The notes: generated by a model not told the origin, from the letters alone. A stretch of 36,010 nt of DNA from Oxalobacteraceae bacterium (GCA_025352145.1 JANXTY010000031.1:1-36010), one strand, 5' to 3'; positions 27,944 through 36,010 are shown, numbered from the stretch's first letter. Numbers and translations are program-made.

Positions 27944-29194
27944 ATGGATGATCCAATAGCACAAGATGCCTTGCACTCACTGAGCGTTCGCTATACCGCG
28001 GTGCGCCAGCGATCGGTAGCCTTGGCTGAACCCTTGTCCGCAGAAGATTGCTGCGTTCAATCCATGCCAGATGCCAGTCCCATGAAGTGGCATCTCGCAC
28101 ACACTACCTGGTTTTTTGAGACATTTTTGTTGGAACGGCTTGAGACAAACTTCACGCCAACTCATCCGACATTTCGGGTGCTGTTCAATTCCTATTACAA
28201 CGGCGTAGGAGAAAAATACCCGCGCGCGCAACGGGGGTTGCTCACGCGTCCTTCTTTGGACGAGGTGCAGGAATATAGGTGTGATGTAGATAGGCGTATG
28301 TCGATGCACCTGGCGGGGGGATTGCCAGAGGAGTTGGAGCCCCTATTTGAGCTGGGTTTGCAGCACGAGCAGCAGCATCAGGAACTCATGCTAACCGATA
28401 TCAAGCATGTGCTAGCGATGAATCCGCAGCATCCCGTCTACGTGGCTACTCCAATGACGAATAAGGCCAATCCATCGGTGGCGAACTGGCTTGTATTCGA
28501 TGCGGCGTTGATTGAAGTGGGACACGCCGGTACTGGATTTTGCTTTGATAATGAAACGCCGCGCCATCGCCAGTTTGTCGAAAGCTTTGCATTGTCATCG
28601 TGCTTGGTGACCAATGGCGAATATCTCGAATTCATTAAGGCCGGCGGCTATGACAATCCTGTACTGTGGTTATCCGAAGGGTGGGAGTGGAATCGGTCAC
28701 AGAAAATTAAGCAACGACTAATTAAGCAACGACTAATGCACCCCCTGTACTGGCAGCAGGATCAGGAGGATGTAGGCTGGCAAGAGTTCACTTTGAATGG
28801 GTTGCAACCACTCGATATGGATCAGCCTGTCGTGCATTTGTCGTATTACGAGGCAGACGCATACACAAACTGGATTGGTGCTCGTTTGCCCACTGAGGCT
28901 GAATGGGAATATGCCGCCACCAGAATTTTAAGTTCCCCTGCGTTTGCAAAATGCGAACAACTTTTCGGCGTCTGCTGGCAATGGACCAGCAGCAGCTATG
29001 CCCCTTATCCCGGTTTTGCGACTGCCGACGGTGCAATCGGTGAATACAATGGCAAATTTATGGTTAACCAATATGTCTTGCGGGGCTCTTCCTGCGTTAC
29101 TCCCGATGGTCATGCCCGTGTCAGTTATAGAAACTTTTTCCCCGCTACAGCCCAATGGCAATTTACGGGCATACGCCTGGCAAAATCGCTGTAA
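27944..29194 (+). CDS. egtB: EgtB-type sulfoxide synthase (ergothioneine; SenA-like role not excluded)
   Basis: A non-haem iron enzyme joining hercynine to a sulfur donor with O2. The 416-residue protein has an N-terminal DinB-like domain with the iron ligands HLAHTTWFFE and HEQQHQELMLTD (H-x3-H-x-E), and a C-terminal formylglycine-generating-enzyme-like domain with LPTEAEWEYAA, QWTSSSYAPYPGF, YVLRGSSCVTP and YRNFFPATAQWQFTGIRLA. A perfect 15-bp tandem duplication at 28706-28735 repeats IKQRL in a loop before HPLYW. No egtC or egtE is adjacent. Selenoneine synthase SenA belongs to the same family, and I cannot separate the two by eye. Confidence 0.9.
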   Translation: MDDPIAQDALHSLSVRYTAVRQRSVALAEPLSAEDCCVQSMPDASPMKWHLAHTTWFFETFLLERLETNFTPTHPTFRVLFNSYYNGVGEKYPRAQRGLLTRPSLDEVQEYRCDVDRRMSMHLAGGLPEELEPLFELGLQHEQQHQELMLTDIKHVLAMNPQHPVYVATPMTNKANPSVANWLVFDAALIEVGHAGTGFCFDNETPRHRQFVESFALSSCLVTNGEYLEFIKAGGYDNPVLWLSEGWEWNRSQKIKQRLIKQRLMHPLYWQQDQEDVGWQEFTLNGLQPLDMDQPVVHLSYYEADAYTNWIGARLPTEAEWEYAATRILSSPAFAKCEQLFGVCWQWTSSSYAPYPGFATADGAIGEYNGKFMVNQYVLRGSSCVTPDGHARVSYRNFFPATAQWQFTGIRLAKSL

Positions 29195-29218
29195 AAATTA
29201 GAGCGCATCCAGCGCATA

Positions 29219-29260
29219 AAACATGTTTGGATTTCTTGCAAACATGTTTGGATTTCTTGC
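29219..29260. repeat. Perfect 21-bp tandem repeat with palindromic core
   Basis: Two identical 21-bp units beginning AAACATGTTTGGATTTC lie back to back. Each contains the palindrome AAACATGTTT (CAAACATGTTTG in the second). They sit between egtB and the DUF427 gene, 84-125 bp before the latter's start; a 21-bp period equals two helical turns. Confidence 0.85.
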
Positions 29261-29343
29261 AGCACAAAGAATGGAAAAAAATGACATCGTTGTGGGGAAT
29301 TGCGATCGCTACCTCACTTTGCATTAACTCAGAAGGAGTAAAT

Positions 29344-29634
29344 ATGCCGAAGGCAATATGGCAAGGTATCGTGATTGCCCACGCAGCAGCGGGGGAAGTG
29401 CAGGTAGTGGAAGGCAATGTGTATTTTCCACCGCTATCGGTTAATCCCATTTTTCTGCGTGCCAGCGATCATCATACGGTGTGTGGCTGGAAGGGAACCG
29501 CCAGTTACTATCATGTTGTCGTGGGTGACAAAATAAACGAAAATGCAGCATGGACCTATCTTGCTACTAAAGAGGAGGCAAAAAATATTGCCGGTTATAT
29601 TGCGTTCTGGCAGGGCGTTAAGATTGAATCTTAG
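29344..29634 (+). CDS. DUF427 domain protein
   Basis: A 96-residue protein filling the whole DUF427 domain: MPKAIWQGIVIAHA, VQVVEGNVYFPP, HTVCGWKGTASYYHVVVGDK, NAAWTYLATKEEAKNIAGYI and AFWQGVKIE. The start at 29344 has AGAAGGAG just upstream; an ATG at 29281 is unlikely. No enzymatic role is established for the family. It is codirectional with egtB, but 149 bp and the tandem repeat separate them, so it may have its own promoter. Confidence 0.88.
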   Translation: MPKAIWQGIVIAHAAAGEVQVVEGNVYFPPLSVNPIFLRASDHHTVCGWKGTASYYHVVVGDKINENAAWTYLATKEEAKNIAGYIAFWQGVKIES

Positions 29635-29766
29635 GCGATGAGGTGGGGATTTTCCGGGTGTAGGGACTGAATGGCTGTGACCAGGCTATGCCTTATTCTC
29701 GTTTCTGTTGAATGACCGTTATATTTTGCGCAGTCAGCACTACCGATATTCATGAGGATAAATTAA

Positions 29767-32529
29767 ATGCGGTTTTCGCAGCGCTTCTGTTTTTTCCCCC
29801 TTCTCTCTTTGTTGATACTGTTTGCTTCATGCGGGGTTGCGGCTAACGTAAACCGGATTATCCCGGCTCATCTCTTATGCGAGAACCGTGTTGATCCGCT
29901 TGGAGTTGATAATTTACGACCTCGCCTGGATTGGCAAATACATCAAACTGATGGAGCAGTGCGGGGTGTTAAGCAAACGGCTTATCAAATTCTCGCAGCC
30001 AGTTCAGCCGATTTTCTCGATCAAAATAAAAGTGATTTATGGGACTCCGGGCGGGTTAATTCCAGCGAGACGCATCAAATTGCTTATGCAGGAAAATCGC
30101 TCGCGTCCTCCCAAAAAATATTTTGGAAAATGCGGGTATGGGATCAAAACAAACAGGCAAGCCAGTGGAGTGAATCTGCGCAATGGGTCATGGGCATTAT
30201 CGGCCCCGATGACTGGAAAAATGCCCATTGGATTACGCTTGGCAAAGGCGATAATCCATCCGCATTATTGCGCTATGAATTTTCAGCCAAACAAAGCTTA
30301 GTGCGTGCCACCGTCCATGCGAGTGGATTGGGACAGTACGAATTGCAACTCAATGGCGCAAAAGTAGGGCAAGACATATTAACCCCGGGCTGGACCGATT
30401 ATCGAAAAACGGTTTTATATGATACCTATGATGTCACTGCGCAAATCCGTGCGGGCGCAAATGCGATTGGCATCGTTCTCGGCAATGGTATGTATACGGT
30501 GGAAAAAAGCGCGGAACGTTACAACAAATTTAAAGGTAATCAAGGCGAACAAAAAGCGATCGCGCTGCTACGTTTGGATTATGCAGACGGCACTACTGAC
30601 TGGATAGCTACCAATTCCGATTGGCAGGCCCATATCAGCCCGATTACCTATTCCAATGTCTACGGCGGTGAGGATGTGGATGCGCGTTTATTACAAGCTG
30701 GCTGGGATCAACCCGGCTTCGCTAAACAATGGGACCCTGCTGCCGAAGTTGCTGCACCCTCTGGAAAATTAACCGGTCTTTCCGCAGCAGGAATTCCCAT
30801 TCGTGTGATTGAAACCTTTAAGCCAGTGAATGAAAAAATTATCAGGCCTGGCGTGATTGTTTTCGATTTGGGTCAAAATGTTTCGCTTATTCCACGCATC
30901 AGTGTCAAAGGCGCTGCAGGCGCGCGCCTTCGGATTACGCCTTCGGAATTAGTTAAACCGACTGGCGACATTGATGACACCATGACCAAAGGAAAAGGCT
31001 ATTGGGATTACACCTTGGCCGGAAATGAAAATGAACATTGGTTCCCGCAATTTTTTTATCGCGGTGCGCGTTATTTGCGTGTGGAATTGTTCCCCGCCAA
31101 CGCAGGCGACGAGTTACCGCAATTATTATCTATCCAAGGCGATGTGGTGCATGCCGCTGTTCAATCGACGGGCCAATTTAATTCTTCTAACGAATTATTC
31201 AATCGCACGTTCACGCTCGTTCGCTGGGCCCAACGGAGTAATTTAATGAGCGTGTTAACCGATTGCCCTCAGCGTGAAAAATTGGGTTGGATCGAACAAA
31301 CTTATTTAAATGGCCCCGCGTTGCGCTATAACTTTGCGTTAAATTCGTTGTTCTCAAAAACTGTCGGCGACATTCATGATGCCCAGCAAGCTAACGGATT
31401 AGTTCCCGATATCGCGCCAGAATATGTCGTTTTTTCAGGTGGGTTTCGAGAGTCAGCCGAGTGGGGTAGCGCCTTTATTCAAGTACCCTGGCAACAATAT
31501 TTATTTACCGGCGACCTCGAACCGGCGCGTCTTCATTATGCCGGCATGAAAAAATATATCGATTATCTTGAAAAGCTAGTCGATGAAAAAGGCTTGTTGC
31601 ATATTTCAAATGCATTGGGCGATTGGTACGACATAGGAACCAAGCCACCTGGTCGCGCGCAATTGACTCCCCCCGATTTAACAGCCAGTGCCATTTATTA
31701 TGATGACTTGTTGATCATGAGTCGCTTCGCACACCAGTTAAAGCACGAGGAAGATCAACGCCATTTTCAACAACTAGCCGAAAAATTAAAAAATAATTTT
31801 ACCCGTGCTTATTACAATGCTACGACCGCAAATTACGCTAGCGGCTCGCAAACTGCTAATGCCATGCCGTTTTTTTTCGGTATGGTGGATAAAAAAAATA
31901 CACATGGCGTGGTTGAAAATATTGTGAAGGATGTCAAAGTACGCAGCCTCACCGCAGGCGATGTCGGTTACCGTTATTTGTTGCGTGCGTTGGCGGATGG
32001 CGGTCGCTCCGATGTTGTATTCGACATGAACAATCAAAGCGACAAACCCGGTTATGGTTATCAATTGAAAAAGGGTGCTACCAGTTTGACTGAAGCTTGG
32101 GACGCACGACCGGATTCATCGCAAAATCATTTTATGCTGGGTCAAATCAATGAATGGTTTTTTCATGATCTGGCAGGTATTCAGCCTGATCCTGAAGCAC
32201 CGGGCTTCCGCCACATTATTATTCGGCCCGCCATTGTAGGAGATCTCACATTTGTAGAGGCGCGTTACGAGTCGGTTAATGGTTCCATCAGGTCGAAATG
32301 GACGCGTGATGGCCATCATCTGACGCTCGAAATAACCATTCCACCTAATAGCACGGCTCAGGTCTTCTTGCCGACAAAAAATGCCAATGCTATTTCCGAG
32401 CGGGGGAAAAATATTTCGCATGCGAATGGGGTGAAATTGCGCGGCATTGAGGCGGGCGTGGCTAGCTTGCAAATATTGTCTGGTCATTATTCATTCAAGA
32501 CAACGCTGCCTATTGCTCAGTCACGGTGA
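29767..32529 (+). CDS. Exported GH78 alpha-L-rhamnosidase
   Basis: A 920-residue family 78 enzyme that releases terminal alpha-L-rhamnose from plant glycans or glycosides. The signal peptide is MRFSQRFCFFPLLSLLILFA followed by SCGVAA; FASC could act as a lipobox. Domains in order: Ig-like N-terminal (RPRLDWQIHQ, FWKMRVWDQNKQASQWSE), Bac_rhamnosid N beta-sandwich (ATVHASGLGQYELQLNGAKV, TPGWTDYRKTVLYDTYDV), a further sandwich, the (alpha/alpha)6 catalytic domain from about residue 455, and a C-terminal sandwich. Catalytic region: DCPQRE at 499-504 and the second Glu about E776 in SLTEAWDARPDSSQNHFM. AT-rich codons (many Lys AAA, Leu TTA, Ile ATT) differ from the neighbouring core genes, which suggests transfer. 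A terminator follows. Confidence 0.94.
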   Translation: MRFSQRFCFFPLLSLLILFASCGVAANVNRIIPAHLLCENRVDPLGVDNLRPRLDWQIHQTDGAVRGVKQTAYQILAASSADFLDQNKSDLWDSGRVNSSETHQIAYAGKSLASSQKIFWKMRVWDQNKQASQWSESAQWVMGIIGPDDWKNAHWITLGKGDNPSALLRYEFSAKQSLVRATVHASGLGQYELQLNGAKVGQDILTPGWTDYRKTVLYDTYDVTAQIRAGANAIGIVLGNGMYTVEKSAERYNKFKGNQGEQKAIALLRLDYADGTTDWIATNSDWQAHISPITYSNVYGGEDVDARLLQAGWDQPGFAKQWDPAAEVAAPSGKLTGLSAAGIPIRVIETFKPVNEKIIRPGVIVFDLGQNVSLIPRISVKGAAGARLRITPSELVKPTGDIDDTMTKGKGYWDYTLAGNENEHWFPQFFYRGARYLRVELFPANAGDELPQLLSIQGDVVHAAVQSTGQFNSSNELFNRTFTLVRWAQRSNLMSVLTDCPQREKLGWIEQTYLNGPALRYNFALNSLFSKTVGDIHDAQQANGLVPDIAPEYVVFSGGFRESAEWGSAFIQVPWQQYLFTGDLEPARLHYAGMKKYIDYLEKLVDEKGLLHISNALGDWYDIGTKPPGRAQLTPPDLTASAIYYDDLLIMSRFAHQLKHEEDQRHFQQLAEKLKNNFTRAYYNATTANYASGSQTANAMPFFFGMVDKKNTHGVVENIVKDVKVRSLTAGDVGYRYLLRALADGGRSDVVFDMNNQSDKPGYGYQLKKGATSLTEAWDARPDSSQNHFMLGQINEWFFHDLAGIQPDPEAPGFRHIIIRPAIVGDLTFVEARYESVNGSIRSKWTRDGHHLTLEITIPPNSTAQVFLPTKNANAISERGKNISHANGVKLRGIEAGVASLQILSGHYSFKTTLPIAQSR

Positions 32530-32630
32530 GCATGGGTTTTGGCCAAATCAGCGACGCGATGCAGGCGCTCCCGGTTTTTTATTTCGGCTAAAGTGGTGCC
32601 GGATCAGTAAAACCAGAGCTATGATCGCTT

Positions 32631-32660
32631 GAGTCGTTACCGGATAGAGGGTAACGACTC
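32631..32660 (+). terminator. Terminator after the rhamnosidase gene
   Basis: Perfect 11-bp stem (GAGTCGTTACC with GGTAACGACTC) around an 8-base loop, then AGAAGATTTTTAATTTTT on the plus strand. It separates the converging GH78 and leuA genes. On the minus strand no T-run follows, so it acts mainly on the plus transcript. Confidence 0.8.
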
Positions 32661-32669
32661 AGAAGATTT

Positions 32670-34352
32670 TTAATTTTTCCCGATTGCCCTCTCTGTTGCA
32701 CTGAGGTGACGATTCACCGCACTTAGTACAGCCTTAAATGATGCCGTCACAATATTGGCATCCGTTGCGGCACCGAACCGCGTGGGGCCGTTATCCAGAC
32801 GTAGTTCAACGTAACAGGCCGCTTGTGCATTGGCACCGGAGCCGATCGCATGTTCGTGATAATCCATTAGTGTGATGTCCAATCCCAGTGCGTTGATGAA
32901 GGCGTCAATGGGGCCGTTACCTGCACCTCGCCGGTTGATCGATTGCTCCTTGTTAAGTAGGTCCATGTCGAGGTGAACAGCTTGCTCACGCACAGAATCT
33001 TGGGTGATCCGATGCCCCTGATAGGCATAGGGAGCATGTTGATCGAGATATTCCTGTTTGAAAATGGCATAGATATCGCCGGGCGCCATTTCTTTTCCAG
33101 AGACATCGGCTTGTCTTTGTACCGCACGGCTAAATTCAATTTGCAAGCGGCGCGGCAAGGATAAGCCGTAGTCTTGTTCCATTAAATACGCCATGCCACC
33201 TTTGCCAGACTGACTGTTGACGCGGATGACGGCATCGTAGCTGCGGCCCAAATCGGCAGGATCGATGGGAAGATAAGGAACGGCCCACAATGCATCCGGC
33301 TTCTGCTGGGAAAATCCTTTTTTGATCGCGTCCTGGTGCGAGCCGGAAAATGCGGTAAAGACCAAATCGCCGACATAAGGATGGCGCGGATGAACCGGCA
33401 ATTGATTGCAATCTTCCACGCATTGACGCACCGCGTCGATGTCGGAAAAATCCAATCCAGGATGCACACCCTGTGTGTACAAATTCATCGCCAGCGTAAC
33501 GAGATCGACATTGCCGGTGCGCTCTCCGTTGCCGAACAAGCAGCCCTCGACGCGATCTGCGCCTGCCATGACAGCCAACTCCGCCGATGCAATCGCTGTG
33601 CCGCGATCATTGTGTGGATGTACGCTGATGATGAGATTTTCACGTTGAGCCAGATTGCGGTGCATCCATTCGATCTGGTCGGCATAGATATTGGGTGTAC
33701 TGCATTCCACAGTGGAGGGCAGATTGATGATCATCTTGTTGCTCGATGTCGGTCGCCACACTGCAGAAACCGCATCGCAGACTTCTTTGGAAAAATCCAA
33801 TTCGGTCATGCTAAAAGACTCGGGCGAATATTCAAAACCCCATGCCGTTTCGGGGTGGACATCGGTCAATTGCTTGACTAAAGTGGTACCGTTGACCGCG
33901 ATGGCCATAATTTCTTCACGCGACATGTTAAATACGACACGGCGAAAAATAGGCGCAATGGAATTGTAGAGATGCACCATCGCGCGTTTTGCACCGATTA
34001 ATGATTCAACAGTGCGGCGAATCAGTTCATCGCGGGATTGTGTCAATACGATGATGGTGACATCGTCAGGAATGCGATTTTCTTCGATCAGCTTACGTAC
34101 GAAATTGAAATCGGTTTGGGAGGCGGATGGAAAACCGACTTCGATTTCCTTGAAGCCGATCTTGACCAGCATTTCAAAAAAACGCAATTTTTTGGCGGCG
34201 CTCATCGGCTCGATCAGGGCTTGATTGCCGTCGCGTAAATCGGTACTCATCCAGATAGGCGGTTGGGAAATGATGCGGTCTGGCCAGCTGCGACCGGCTA
34301 ACTGAACGGGCGGAAAGGCACGGTATTTTGTCGATGGATTGGATAACATCAT
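32670..34352 (-). CDS. leuA: 2-isopropylmalate synthase (560-residue type)
   Basis: Condenses 2-oxoisovalerate with acetyl-CoA, the first leucine-specific step. The 560-residue form (LeuA type 2) shows the metal-binding start [65 protein letters not shown], and a C-terminal regulatory LeuA dimer domain (about 435-560) that binds leucine. The start is the first of two adjacent ATGs, with GAGGAG 7 bases upstream. It stands alone; leuBCD are not here. Control is probably by transcription attenuation through the leader region at 34353-34795 in addition to feedback inhibition. Confidence 0.97.
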   Translation of the reverse strand: MMLSNPSTKYRAFPPVQLAGRSWPDRIISQPPIWMSTDLRDGNQALIEPMSAAKKLRFFEMLVKIGFKEIEVGFPSASQTDFNFVRKLIEENRIPDDVTIIVLTQSRDELIRRTVESLIGAKRAMVHLYNSIAPIFRRVVFNMSREEIMAIAVNGTTLVKQLTDVHPETAWGFEYSPESFSMTELDFSKEVCDAVSAVWRPTSSNKMIINLPSTVECSTPNIYADQIEWMHRNLAQRENLIISVHPHNDRGTAIASAELAVMAGADRVEGCLFGNGERTGNVDLVTLAMNLYTQGVHPGLDFSDIDAVRQCVEDCNQLPVHPRHPYVGDLVFTAFSGSHQDAIKKGFSQQKPDALWAVPYLPIDPADLGRSYDAVIRVNSQSGKGGMAYLMEQDYGLSLPRRLQIEFSRAVQRQADVSGKEMAPGDIYAIFKQEYLDQHAPYAYQGHRITQDSVREQAVHLDMDLLNKEQSINRRGAGNGPIDAFINALGLDITLMDYHEHAIGSGANAQAACYVELRLDNGPTRFGAATDANIVTASFKAVLSAVNRHLSATERAIGKN

Positions 34353-34408
34353 GGGGCACTCCTCATGTTAACTACGGCAATGAAAATCAGGATAAAGAAT
34401 GGGGGATT

Positions 34409-34435
34409 GTGGCGAACCGGCTGCCGGACTGCCAC
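34409..34435 (-). promoter_or_regulatory. Candidate attenuator hairpin of leuA
   Basis: GTGGC/GCCAC outer stem with CCGG-CAG-CCGG inside, located just after the second leader stop and 57 bp before leuA. Its 5' half (CCGGCAGCC in RNA sense) can pair instead with GGTTGCCGG at 34448-34456, inside the leader's last codons, with one G-U pair. The T-tract after it is broken (CCCCCATTCTTTATCC), so termination may be Rho-assisted or translational. Confidence 0.5.
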
Positions 34436-34516
34436 TTAACGCGAGGCCCGGCAACCGATCGGTAGCAGCAGTAGCAGTAGCAGTAGTGGCAGCGGTAATT
34501 GCAGCAGCGAAGGCAT
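34436..34516 (-). CDS. Leucine-rich leader peptide 2 (leuL-like)
   Basis: 26 residues: MPSLLQLPLPLLLLLLLLPI then GCRASR and a stop. Thirteen are Leu, including eight consecutive CTG/CTA codons. The stop lies at the base of the attenuator hairpin. Longer in-frame starts exist at 34594 (MPIQLTLAQ) and a GTG at 34627. No strong Shine-Dalgarno precedes any of them, which lowers confidence in the exact start. Ribosome stalling on the Leu run under leucine shortage would change downstream pairing; this is the classical mechanism, inferred here. Confidence 0.7.
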   Translation of the reverse strand: MPSLLQLPLPLLLLLLLLPIGCRASR

Positions 34517-34553
34517 GTAGTGTGACCGCGCAGGAACCATCGGGACAAAATTG

Positions 34554-34582
34554 CTGTTATCGATGTGCTGTGCAAGTGTCAA
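34554..34582 (-). promoter_or_regulatory. Possible second leuA promoter
   Basis: TTGACA at 34577-34582, spacer 17 bp, TAACAG at 34554-34559 (weak -10). It would start transcription about 30 bp before leader 2, bypassing leader 1. Confidence 0.3.
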
Positions 34583-34626
34583 CTGAATAGGCATGGTGGT
34601 TTGTTTTGGATATTTGGGGTAATGCA

Positions 34627-34644
34627 CTGGTGAAGAGGCACCAG
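34627..34644 (-). other. Hairpin between the two leucine leaders
   Basis: Six-bp perfect stem CTGGTG/CACCAG with 6-base loop, 27 bp after the stop of leader 1 on the minus strand. It is preceded, not followed, by a T-rich run, so it is not an ordinary terminator; it may be a pause hairpin. Confidence 0.4.
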
Positions 34645-34670
34645 AAAAACGAAAAGGGTAAAGCGAGAAA

Positions 34671-34715
34671 TTAGGCGCGTAGTAGCGGTAGCAGCATCGG
34701 TAGCAGGAAGCGCAT
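34671..34715 (-). CDS. Leucine-rich leader peptide 1
   Basis: A 14-residue open frame, MRFLLPMLLPLLRA, with six Leu codons (CTG, CTA) in three pairs. It lies about 50 bp after the promoter at 34764-34793 and 360 bp before leuA. No Shine-Dalgarno is visible before the ATG. Support comes from Leu content, short size and position in the leuA leader; chance is possible for so short a frame. Confidence 0.5.
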   Translation of the reverse strand: MRFLLPMLLPLLRA

Positions 34716-34763
34716 GATGTGCGGGAAGGAGGAGGATAGATATTTAGCGGGAAACATGGGTCG

Positions 34764-34793
34764 ACTGTATGAGATTGTGCCGCAGCTTGTCAA
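34764..34793 (-). promoter_or_regulatory. Likely leuA promoter
   Basis: Perfect -35 TTGACA (34788-34793, minus) and TACAGT (34764-34769) with an 18-bp spacer. It points at leuA and would give a leader RNA of about 400 nucleotides holding both leader peptides. Confidence 0.55.
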
Positions 34794-34825
34794 GAGAAAT
34801 TATTGACCAATTTCCTGTTCGCGCT

Positions 34826-35596
34826 TTACATAATACGAAGAACCGCCGAACCAAGACCCACAAATTCAGCACGTAATTCGACTGGCATGTCGACAAACGC
34901 CGTACCATTCCAACTGCCGGTTGTCACCACATCGTCCGTCTTGATACCGCCGTAGCGCAGGGAACCTTGGTTTGCCCACCAAGAAATAAGTTTAAAAGGA
35001 TCGCCGTGGGGCGCCTGGCCAATGGCTTCGCTAACCAATTTTCCGTTGGCATAACAACGTGCCGTCAACTGATCATGCTTGAGCTTGCGCCAGCCTTCGA
35101 TAGGCTCGCCGAGCGCGAAGCCGCCATTGACCAGATTGTCTGCGAGAGAGCAGAGCGCATTGAATGGACTGTGCAAGCGCTTATCGATAGTTTCAATGGC
35201 GACATGCGCAGATGCGACGGCGTCCAGCACTTCTTCGCGTGAGTACGGCGTTGTGCGTATAGGCAGATCGCGGCCGAAACGCAACGCGATTTCTGCTTCT
35301 GCACCCAGCAGACGGAATTCACGTGCATCGAGCGTTTGAGAGGCCGAGCCAGAAACCGACGCGATACGCTGCGGGAAAACGGGTGCCGACACCGGGCCTG
35401 TTTCTGCATTACCAGCAGCTAACTTCCACACTGTAGGACGTTCATCGCCCACCATCGCTTGCCATACCGCGCGCTGGATAGCGTAGGCCTCCTCAGCATC
35501 GCTGGGCGCAAGATCGTCGTAAGGTGGCGAGAGCGCTTGCCGGCTACGATGAGCAGAGATGAGGGCTTGTGCAGTGGCGGATATTTTGGGCGACAT
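34826..35596 (-). CDS. 2-keto-4-pentenoate hydratase / FAH-family enzyme
   Basis: A 256-residue MhpD-like protein of the fumarylacetoacetate hydrolase superfamily, which hydrates or decarboxylates 2-oxo acids in catabolic pathways. Marks: EEAYAIQRAVWQAMV, VWKLAAGNAETGPVSAPVFP, the metal-site region FRLLGAEAEIALRFGRDLP (E-A-E-I), HVAIETIDKRL, and the closing GTAFVDMPVELRAEFVGLG. No aromatic-catabolism genes adjoin, so the substrate is open. It starts 5 bp after the S4-domain gene and is probably cotranscribed with it. The stop is 33 bp from the leuA promoter -35. Confidence 0.85.
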   Translation of the reverse strand: MSPKISATAQALISAHRSRQALSPPYDDLAPSDAEEAYAIQRAVWQAMVGDERPTVWKLAAGNAETGPVSAPVFPQRIASVSGSASQTLDAREFRLLGAEAEIALRFGRDLPIRTTPYSREEVLDAVASAHVAIETIDKRLHSPFNALCSLADNLVNGGFALGEPIEGWRKLKHDQLTARCYANGKLVSEAIGQAPHGDPFKLISWWANQGSLRYGGIKTDDVVTTGSWNGTAFVDMPVELRAEFVGLGSAVLRIM

Positions 35597-35601
35597 GATT
35601 A

Positions 35602-35817
35602 TTAACCCTGCACAGTGATCCGCACATCACCTAGCGTCACGACTTGACCTGCACGAATTTTGCAAGTCTTGCGTAATTCCTTATTGCCATCGACCGATAC
35701 CGCGCCGCTGGCCACCCGCATTTTTCCTGCGCCGCCGCTATCGCAAATGCCGACTAATTTGAGTAGCTGGTTCAGCTCGACGTATTCACCTTCGAGCTTA
35801 AAGGTAAGTTGTTGCAT
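35602..35817 (-). CDS. S4-domain RNA-binding protein (YbcJ-like)
   Basis: 71 residues consisting of one S4 RNA-binding domain: FKLEGEYVELNQLLKLVGIC, GGAGKMRVASGAVSVDGNKE, then LRKTCKIRAGQVVTLGDVRI. It resembles E. coli YbcJ, thought to act in ribosome assembly or RNA binding. AGGAA lies 6 bases before the ATG at 35817. It is the first gene of a two-gene unit with the FAH-family enzyme. The 193 bp upstream to the window edge hold no recognisable gene. Confidence 0.9.
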   Translation of the reverse strand: MQQLTFKLEGEYVELNQLLKLVGICDSGGAGKMRVASGAVSVDGNKELRKTCKIRAGQVVTLGDVRITVQG

Positions 35818-36010
35818 AACATTCCTGTTCGATAGATCGTTTCATTCATGCACGGGGCGGTAGGGCGCACCCCATAAGCGCTAACCAAATGTGCCTCCCC
35901 GTAATTCATCCTGTTGGTAAATGCGCTTCTTTCGCGACGGTTCTCGCAGAGAAGTGCATATTTCATCCCATCGCTCCAGAGCGCCAAACAAGGATAAACA
36001 TGGGTTGACT

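Noticed and set aside
34461-34516. GTAGCAGTAGCAG triplet repeats as a microsatellite or CRISPR-like repeat
   Set aside because: On the minus strand these are CTG/CTA leucine codons of the leader peptide; the pattern is explained by coding.
35772-35987. 71-codon minus frame at the right edge
   Set aside because: It overlaps the S4-domain gene start in another frame and has no family features.

Overview
The window looks like chromosomal DNA of a betaproteobacterium, most likely of the order Burkholderiales and possibly near Oxalobacteraceae. The grounds are the order smpB / ratA / rnfH ... guaB / guaA / queE / queD / tadA / ldcA, an AlaA-type aminotransferase before homoserine dehydrogenase, the 560-residue form of LeuA, and an egtD-egtB pair without egtC. 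This placement rests on gene order and protein resemblance only. No rRNA, tRNA or CRISPR array was seen.

Layout. Positions 1-2932 (minus): the signal-peptide end of a two-partner-secretion adhesin, with a lux-box-like palindrome upstream, then a Tat-exported GH35 beta-galactosidase. Positions 2933-4451: an orphan signal peptidase I flanked by two copies of a palindromic repeat, then a small anti-sigma-like gene and the last 40 codons of an ECF sigma factor. Positions 4451-6335: a group II intron with its reverse transcriptase, joining the sigma fragment to unrelated DNA. Positions 6464-8554: an exported peroxiredoxin, smpB, and divergent ratA-rnfH. Positions 8686-10257: a lipoprotein GH27 alpha-galactosidase. 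Positions 10501-17850: guaB, guaA, queE, queD, tadA, ldcA and alaA, covering GMP synthesis, 7-deazaguanine/queuosine precursors, tRNA wobble editing, murein recycling and alanine synthesis. Positions 18047-20998: hom (no thrC behind it), a DUF2164 gene, a MipA/OmpV outer-membrane protein and a small unknown gene. Positions 21173-23005 (minus): an MsbA-like ABC exporter. Positions 23136-26677 (minus): a PhnD-PhnC-PhnE-PhnE importer. Positions 26876-29634 (plus): egtD, egtB and a DUF427 gene. Positions 29767-32529: a GH78 alpha-L-rhamnosidase. Positions 32670-34352 (minus): leuA, preceded by a region holding two leucine-rich leader peptides. Positions 34826-35817 (minus): an S4-domain RNA-binding protein and a hydratase/FAH-family enzyme.

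Themes. Three single exported exo-glycosidases (beta-galactosidase, alpha-galactosidase, alpha-rhamnosidase) lie between core genes and together fit trimming of plant galactan and rhamnogalacturonan-type glycans. A short inverted-repeat element occurs three times and alters the upstream regions of lepB, hom and possibly the GH35 gene. The most interesting regulatory locus is leuA, with tandem leucine-rich leaders and mutually exclusive RNA pairings. The most interesting metabolic neighbourhood is the divergent pairing of a PhnD-type importer, which resembles proteins annotated as putative selenate transporters, with ergothioneine-type genes egtD-egtB. This raises a testable selenium/selenoneine hypothesis.
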